A DNA stretch of 18,639 nucleotides from a bacterium. Lineage in GTDB: Bacteria > Latescibacterota > Latescibacteria > Latescibacterales > Latescibacteraceae. Location: assembly GCA_021372535.1 (NCBI GenBank), contig JAJFUH010000082.1, positions 1-18,639 of the forward strand, read 5' to 3'. This document shows, piece after piece, positions 15,384-18,639 of this stretch. Both the position numbers and the translations under genes were made by a program. The stretch's first letter is position 1, and each line of letters starts with the position of its first letter. The notes under the pieces were generated by a model. That model was not told the origin of the DNA. It saw only the letters and a program-made list of their open reading frames with translations, and ran no database searches.

Positions 15384-15418
15384 CAAACCACAAGCCACGA
15401 ACCATAAACCACAAACTT
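15384..15418. repeat. Heptanucleotide tandem repeat, YRARCCA type
   Basis: CAAACCA, CAAGCCA, CGAACCA and TAAACCA follow each other exactly, with a partial fifth unit CAAACTT. All changes are transitions. It lies four bases from the stop codon of cyclic-nucleotide-binding paralogue B, between the two paralogous genes. It is a second array with seven-base period in the window, with a different core from the one at 13092. Confidence 0.7.
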
Positions 15419-15422
15419 GTTT

Positions 15423-15989
15423 TTAAAGTATTTCGAGCGACCGGACCCGGTACATCAATTCTTCGATGACTTTATTGTCGGTACGGACTTTTTCCGATAG
15501 ATTCCTGATGATATTCAGCAGTATTTTTACGCACAGTTCCATATCGTTCCGGAACAGGGTAAAGAGCTCCGCCTTATTGATATTGAGAACGATACAATCG
15601 GTGTCTGCCAGAACAGAAGCGGAACGGGGTTCGCCGGTAAAAACTCCCATTTCGCCGACTGTGCCGGTAGGAACGATGTTTTTCAGTTCGACACCGGAAT
15701 TGAATGTAATGCTTATTTTCCCCTTCATGAGAATGAACATATCCTTCGATTCTTCACCCATGCGGTAAATCTGTTCCTGGCTCGAGTATTTCTTTTTCGA
15801 ACAGATTCTAACCATTTTATCCAACTGTTCCACAGACAGGTTGTTGAACATGGAGATATTCCGTAACCGCTGAATAGCCTCGTCTGATTCCTTGAGAATA
15901 GTACGCCGATCAGGATGGTTTCTTCGTTCAACGGGAACCGCTGCCTCCGCGACGCGGCGTTCCATTCCTGATCGCTGATTATCGGTCAT
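15423..15989 (-). CDS. Stand-alone cyclic-nucleotide-binding-domain protein, paralogue B
   Basis: The start at ATG 15987-15989, eight bases after AAAGGA, gives 188 residues, nearly the same length as paralogue A and aligned with it end to end; an upstream ATG at 16035-16037 would add 16 unrelated residues. The basic N-terminus has QRSGMERR (5-12) and VERRNHPDRR (20-29). The beta-barrel domain has MFNNLSVEQLDKMV, MFILMKGKISITF and an intact-looking phosphate-binding cassette GEMGVFTGEPRSAS (112-125), with Glu113 and Arg122. The C-terminal helix ends RVRSLEIL. This copy therefore seems able to bind cAMP, cGMP or a related nucleotide, in contrast with paralogue A. No output domain is attached. 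The pair arose by duplication and may form a sensor/regulator set. Confidence 0.86.
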   Translation of the reverse strand: MTDNQRSGMERRVAEAAVPVERRNHPDRRTILKESDEAIQRLRNISMFNNLSVEQLDKMVRICSKKKYSSQEQIYRMGEESKDMFILMKGKISITFNSGVELKNIVPTGTVGEMGVFTGEPRSASVLADTDCIVLNINKAELFTLFRNDMELCVKILLNIIRNLSEKVRTDNKVIEELMYRVRSLEIL

Positions 15990-16282
15990 GGTATGAATCC
16001 TTTCCGCTGCAATCATGAAAACGTTGTATTCTGGCACCTTGTGTTTTTATTAATGACCGCCTGTCAGGCTTTGATCCGTTTCATACGGTATACTGTCAAA
16101 TAGGCGGGAAGAGAATATAAATAATATACATATATCTGTTTTATGAAAAAGAGGAAAAAAATAAAAAAATGACCGGTATTCCGGCTGAGACACAAGCTGA
16201 GCATATATTGCATGTGAAACGCAGATTAATAATTCATGTATTATTATAATCGACAGAGATCGGAATAATCGGTTCCGAAATG

Positions 16283-18639
16283 CTATTTGAGCAGCATCAT
16301 TTTCTTTGTCCCGGAGAATCCGTTGGTATGAATCGTATACAGGTATACTCCGCTCGGCATTCTCCCCGCATCCCAGATGTACGAATGGAATCCCGCCTTC
16401 AGAAGGTCATTTACCAGGACGGTTACTATCTGCCCCTCAATGGTATAGATGGTTATGGTCGTTCGGGAATCATCCGGGAGCTCGAAAGAAATCGTTGTCG
16501 ATGGATTGAACGGATTGGGAGAATTCTGGTACATGGTAAACGCGGCCGGTAATACCGTCATTTCACTGATAGTGTAAACGATACTTCCCTGTACAATGTT
16601 CCCCTCACCGGTGCCCCTGTATTTATATGAGGCTCGTATGATGTCGTTCACCGAAAGCTCTCCGGTCACTTTTATTGTCGCCAGAGTATAGGGACCGCTG
16701 TTATCTGATTTATTCTCACTCATGAGACCGGATGCGATTTCAAACAGATTCCTGTCGAACGGCCGTGTCAGGGTAATCCCGGTGTTATCCTCGGTCCAGT
16801 AGCCGCTTCCCGTAACCGTCAGGGAGACATTTTTCCTGCATTCGGCGCTCACTATCAGGTTCATGTAGTCGGGCGGTTTATCGCTGATTACGGCAAGTGT
16901 TCCGTTATCCTGGCGCAAGAGCCTGATTTCGCTGCCTGAATTTTCCGTGACCGGTTTGAATGCGGGTTTCTGCTGACTGCTCTGTTCGGTGTACCAGTTC
17001 CACATCATGACGAAAATGGCGAGATCCTCGAAATCGATTTTTTTATCGGGATGTATCGTGATTTCAGGGACTGTACCTGAGGCCGGACCGATTTCCATTG
17101 CAAGGTCCTGTTTTTTCCATGCATCGAGGAAAAGCGGAAGATCGTTCCCGTCGATAGCCCGGTCAAAAGAATAGTCTGCAGCAAGATTCGTCACAGAAAA
17201 AGGCCCCGTAACGAGAGGTTCGCTCGGATCGTTGTCCCGTGCGGTGATACGGAGCATTGCCCTGGCGTTATATACGAATCCTATATCGCGGAAGGCACGC
17301 CAGGAGAGAACCGCATCCGAATCGAGCTTGATTCCCAGACTGTCGGTCAATGTTGCGGGCTTGTATGTCACACCATCGTCGAGTGAGTATTCGGCGCGTA
17401 CCAGAACCGAGTTCTTTTCGGCATCGTTGATCTTTACCGTAAGAACGACCGTGCCTGAGTAGAGTGTATCCGAGTTGGCGGAAACGAGCCGGATGGCGGG
17501 CGGCTGGTTATAATCCACATATACATCCTGAGTGGAGTACTGCCCGTCGCTGCCGTTGTTCGGCGTTACCTTCAGCCGGGCGTTGCCGTCAAATCCCGCG
17601 AGGTCTTTGCTGCTGTTCCATGTGAAAGAACCGTTATAGCCGGATGGCGGAATCGTGCTCACCTGCCCGGTGGTTGACGCCGGTTGATAGGTAGTCCCGT
17701 TATTGACGGAGTATTCAACTTTCAGGTTTATGGTGTGATTCTTCAAATCCGAGATCATATAATCGATTATTACCGTCGAGTCCTGAGTATCGGCGTTGTT
17801 TATGGTTACCGAACAGGGGCCGAACGTATTCACCTTAATGGTTGCATATGCAGCGGTTCCGTCGTCATGATCGGCGGGAAGAGCCCTGAATATGACCGGA
17901 CCGGTATAGTCTGGCAGATCTTTGAGAGTATCCCACCGGAGCGATGATGCATAATGCTCCGGTGTTATATCCGCAAGCGTTCCTTCAACGGTTGCCGGAT
18001 GATACACGACTCCGCCGTCCGTCGAATATGAGACGGTTACAGAAAGACTGTCTTCCTCCTCATCGGCCAGGGTATATCGTATATCGACAAAATCGACATA
18101 CGCTGAATCGGGAGCGTCAACCGACAAAGCGGCTGAAGGTGGTTTGTCGTTATCGAGATGGAAGGGGCCTGTTTCAGCGGCCTGGCTGCTGTCGAAATCT
18201 GCGGCGATCATTTTCAGGCGGATGTTCTCGCTGTCTATGCCCGGCAGGTCGTTTTCCGAATGCCATAGTATTACATGGGTGCTGCCGTCAGCGGCAATGT
18301 ATTCGAAATCCCCTTCCGCATCCGGTATGCCCCATGTTGTTCCGCCGTCAGCGGAGTACCATACGGCGATATTCACCCGGTCGGTTTCCGCATCGGTAAC
18401 CGAGTAAGATATGGTGACATCACCTGATACCTTATCCTGGAATGGGTGAATGGTTACTGCCGGAGGTTCGTTATAGTCGACAGATATTTCTTTGCTGTCC
18501 GCTATCCCGTCTTTTCCGTTGTTCGGCAGTACTCTGAGCAGTACAGTGCCCTCGGTTCCTCTACAGTCGTTCTGAGCAAGCCACTGGAAGGTTCCGGTAT
18601 ATGCATCGGGTGTCAGGTTTGACAGGATACCTTCCGTTG
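16283..18639 (-). CDS. Large secreted surface protein: Ig-like repeats, dockerin-like pair, C-terminal sorting tail (N-terminus off window)
   Basis: The frame is open from the right edge to TAG 16283-16285, about 784 codons visible. From the right edge it contains one partial and about four complete 95-110-residue beta-rich repeats. Each has a (V/I)xYSxDxGxTYxPAT-like core, a ...YxGxxxWxSxxDL strand and an NNGxDG or DxDxG loop. Next is a dockerin-like double EF-hand: DYSFDRAIDGNDLPLFLDAW and DKKIDFEDLAIFVMMWNWY (around 16990-17185). After this comes a possible cohesin-like segment (TLATIKVTG...). The C-terminus has YQNSPNPFNPSTTISFELPD, an FlgD-Ig domain and GVYLYTI...KKMMLLK, the type-IX-like sorting style of FCB bacteria. 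The protein is most likely exported to the cell surface and probably binds or scaffolds enzymes or polymers. The total length is unknown. Confidence 0.85.
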   Translation of the reverse strand, partial: TEGILSNLTPDAYTGTFQWLAQNDCRGTEGTVLLRVLPNNGKDGIADSKEISVDYNEPPAVTIHPFQDKVSGDVTISYSVTDAETDRVNIAVWYSADGGTTWGIPDAEGDFEYIAADGSTHVILWHSENDLPGIDSENIRLKMIAADFDSSQAAETGPFHLDNDKPPSAALSVDAPDSAYVDFVDIRYTLADEEEDSLSVTVSYSTDGGVVYHPATVEGTLADITPEHYASSLRWDTLKDLPDYTGPVIFRALPADHDDGTAAYATIKVNTFGPCSVTINNADTQDSTVIIDYMISDLKNHTINLKVEYSVNNGTTYQPASTTGQVSTIPPSGYNGSFTWNSSKDLAGFDGNARLKVTPNNGSDGQYSTQDVYVDYNQPPAIRLVSANSDTLYSGTVVLTVKINDAEKNSVLVRAEYSLDDGVTYKPATLTDSLGIKLDSDAVLSWRAFRDIGFVYNARAMLRITARDNDPSEPLVTGPFSVTNLAADYSFDRAIDGNDLPLFLDAWKKQDLAMEIGPASGTVPEITIHPDKKIDFEDLAIFVMMWNWYTEQSSQQKPAFKPVTENSGSEIRLLRQDNGTLAVISDKPPDYMNLIVSAECRKNVSLTVTGSGYWTEDNTGITLTRPFDRNLFEIASGLMSENKSDNSGPYTLATIKVTGELSVNDIIRASYKYRGTGEGNIVQGSIVYTISEMTVLPAAFTMYQNSPNPFNPSTTISFELPDDSRTTITIYTIEGQIVTVLVNDLLKAGFHSYIWDAGRMPSGVYLYTIHTNGFSGTKKMMLLK

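Noticed and set aside
16260-16278. TCGGAA/TTCCGA inverted repeat after the surface-protein gene as a terminator
   Set aside because: Only six base pairs and no T-run; common by chance.

Overview
The window looks like a piece of a bacterial genome from the FCB superphylum or a related candidate phylum (Latescibacterota/KSB1/Marinimicrobia-like). The best clue is the C-terminus of the large surface protein at the right edge. It has the YQNSPNPFNPSTTISF signature and an FlgD-Ig/type-IX-secretion-like tail ending in a GVYLYTI...KKMMLLK pattern. Exported catabolic enzymes and a PAS/receiver hybrid kinase fit the same background. This assignment is an inference from protein style, not from a marker gene. 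No RNA gene, CRISPR array, insertion sequence or phage gene was seen.

Left part (1-2988, all minus strand): a DUF354 predicted glycosyltransferase running off the left edge, preceded by and overlapping a membrane-anchored family-2 glycosyltransferase. Upstream of these is an orphan AAA/ABC-type ATPase of the COG3910 kind. The two transferases probably work on a surface polysaccharide or lipid-linked sugar. The DUF354 gene has no ATG, GTG or TTG start available. A 450-base AT-rich gap then separates the ATPase from a divergent hybrid histidine kinase (3439-5961, plus) with a degenerate receiver, two PAS regions, the kinase core and an intact C-terminal receiver. A strong hairpin at 6062-6094 separates it from the convergent amidohydrolase gene.

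Centre (6146-14157): the most interesting part. A secreted COG3964-type amidohydrolase (minus) faces away from a six-gene plus-strand cluster. The cluster encodes two tandem PIG-L deacetylase paralogues, a three-domain RidA fusion, a SelA-like PLP enzyme, a small beta-rich protein and an RraA-like protein. Nearly every product has its own export signal. At least one PIG-L and the SelA-like enzyme carry twin-arginine motifs, and the SelA-like enzyme also has a lipobox. The families read as a pathway: deacylation of an N-acyl compound, PLP-dependent elimination, hydrolysis of the imine/enamine by RidA, and cleavage of a 2-oxo acid by the RraA-like protein. In known bacteria the amidohydrolase + SelA-like pair is cytoplasmic and associated with an aldolase. 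Here the whole set appears to sit outside the cytoplasm. This is the candidate undescribed system.

Right part (14191-18639, all minus strand): a DUF123/GIY-YIG-like protein, then two paralogous stand-alone cyclic-nucleotide-binding-domain proteins with arginine-rich N-termini. Last is a large repetitive surface protein with Ig-like repeats, a dockerin-like EF-hand pair, a possible cohesin-like region and the sorting tail; it continues past the right edge. Two short degenerate heptanucleotide arrays (13092-13157 and 15384-15418) lie between genes.
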